NCBI GenBank assembly: GCA_003157575.1
Contig: PMKA01000184.1
Location: 1 to 6,161 of the forward strand
Reading direction: 5' to 3'
Origin: Opitutia bacterium
Lineage (GTDB): Bacteria; Verrucomicrobiota; Verrucomicrobiia; Opitutales; Opitutaceae
DNA: 6,161 bases
Below, one piece after another: positions 6,033 to 6,161 of this stretch. The notes beneath the pieces are model-generated. The model was not told the DNA's origin. It saw only the letters and a list, made by a program, of their open reading frames with translations, and did no database searches. The position numbers and the translations under genes were made by a program. Every line of letters begins with the position of its first letter. Within the stretch, counting starts at the first letter, position 1.

Positions 6033-6161
6033 GACGGCGAGGATTCCGCGGGACGACGGCGGGCGCCAGCTGAATTTGCCGTTCTTTGGCGGCTCTGTCG
6101 GCCCGCGTACGTCATTTCCGACTTATTCTAATTCGCATTCAAGATGAGACGAACCAATGTT
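6033..6161. other. Upstream region of the nucleotidyltransferase gene with possible edge genes
   Basis: These 129 bp precede the nucleotidyltransferase start. On the minus strand, a frame open from the right edge ends at TAA 6125-6123 after 12 codons (NIGSSHLECELE), which could be the C-terminus of an upstream gene in the same direction. On the plus strand, an ATG at 6144 opens a frame to the edge (MRRTNV), which could instead be the start of a divergent gene. The two readings overlap, and too little sequence remains to decide. TAGAAT at 6130-6125 on the minus strand resembles a -10 box, but has no good -35 at normal spacing. Confidence 0.25.

Noticed and set aside
5310..6131. A 273-codon plus-strand frame opposite the nucleotidyltransferase gene
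   Set aside because: It has no motif and runs antisense to the full NTP-transferase signature on the minus strand.

Overview
The window is about 6.2 kb of GC-rich bacterial DNA. It holds four protein genes that can be supported: a partial secreted peptidase on the minus strand, a DinG-type helicase and a PP2C phosphatase in tandem on the plus strand, and a sugar-nucleotidyltransferase-like gene on the minus strand. High third-position GC, poor or absent Shine-Dalgarno sequences before most starts, and this gene mix would fit a verrucomicrobial (Opitutales-like) or similar GC-rich Gram-negative chromosome. That placement is a guess; there is no rRNA or marker gene to confirm it. No mobile element, integrase, CRISPR array, tRNA or defence module is visible, so this reads as ordinary chromosome.

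Left (1-1432): the first 477 residues of a sedolisin (peptidase family S53) precursor, with signal peptide, pro-domain and a catalytic domain that reaches just past the catalytic Ser before the window ends. Its C-terminus lies outside. Positions 1433-2106 are a 674-bp divergent gap between the peptidase and the helicase. I see no convincing gene there, but it contains several short hairpins and one long-range 9-bp inverted repeat.

Middle (2107-4926): a complete DinG/XPD-family helicase with its Fe-S cysteines, then 33 bp later a complete PP2C Ser/Thr protein phosphatase, probably co-transcribed. No partner kinase is in the window.

Right (4927-6161): the phosphatase gene and the nucleotidyltransferase gene converge, with stop codons 188 bp apart. 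That gap is dense with inverted repeats: a weak terminator-like hairpin, a 57-nt near-perfect palindrome that looks like a REP-type element, a 7-9-bp hairpin with a GGTT loop, and two mutually exclusive small hairpins next to the nucleotidyltransferase stop. This repeat-filled gap is the most unusual thing here. I did not find a clear new biological system. The genes are recognisable family members, and their joint role, if any, cannot be read from this window.
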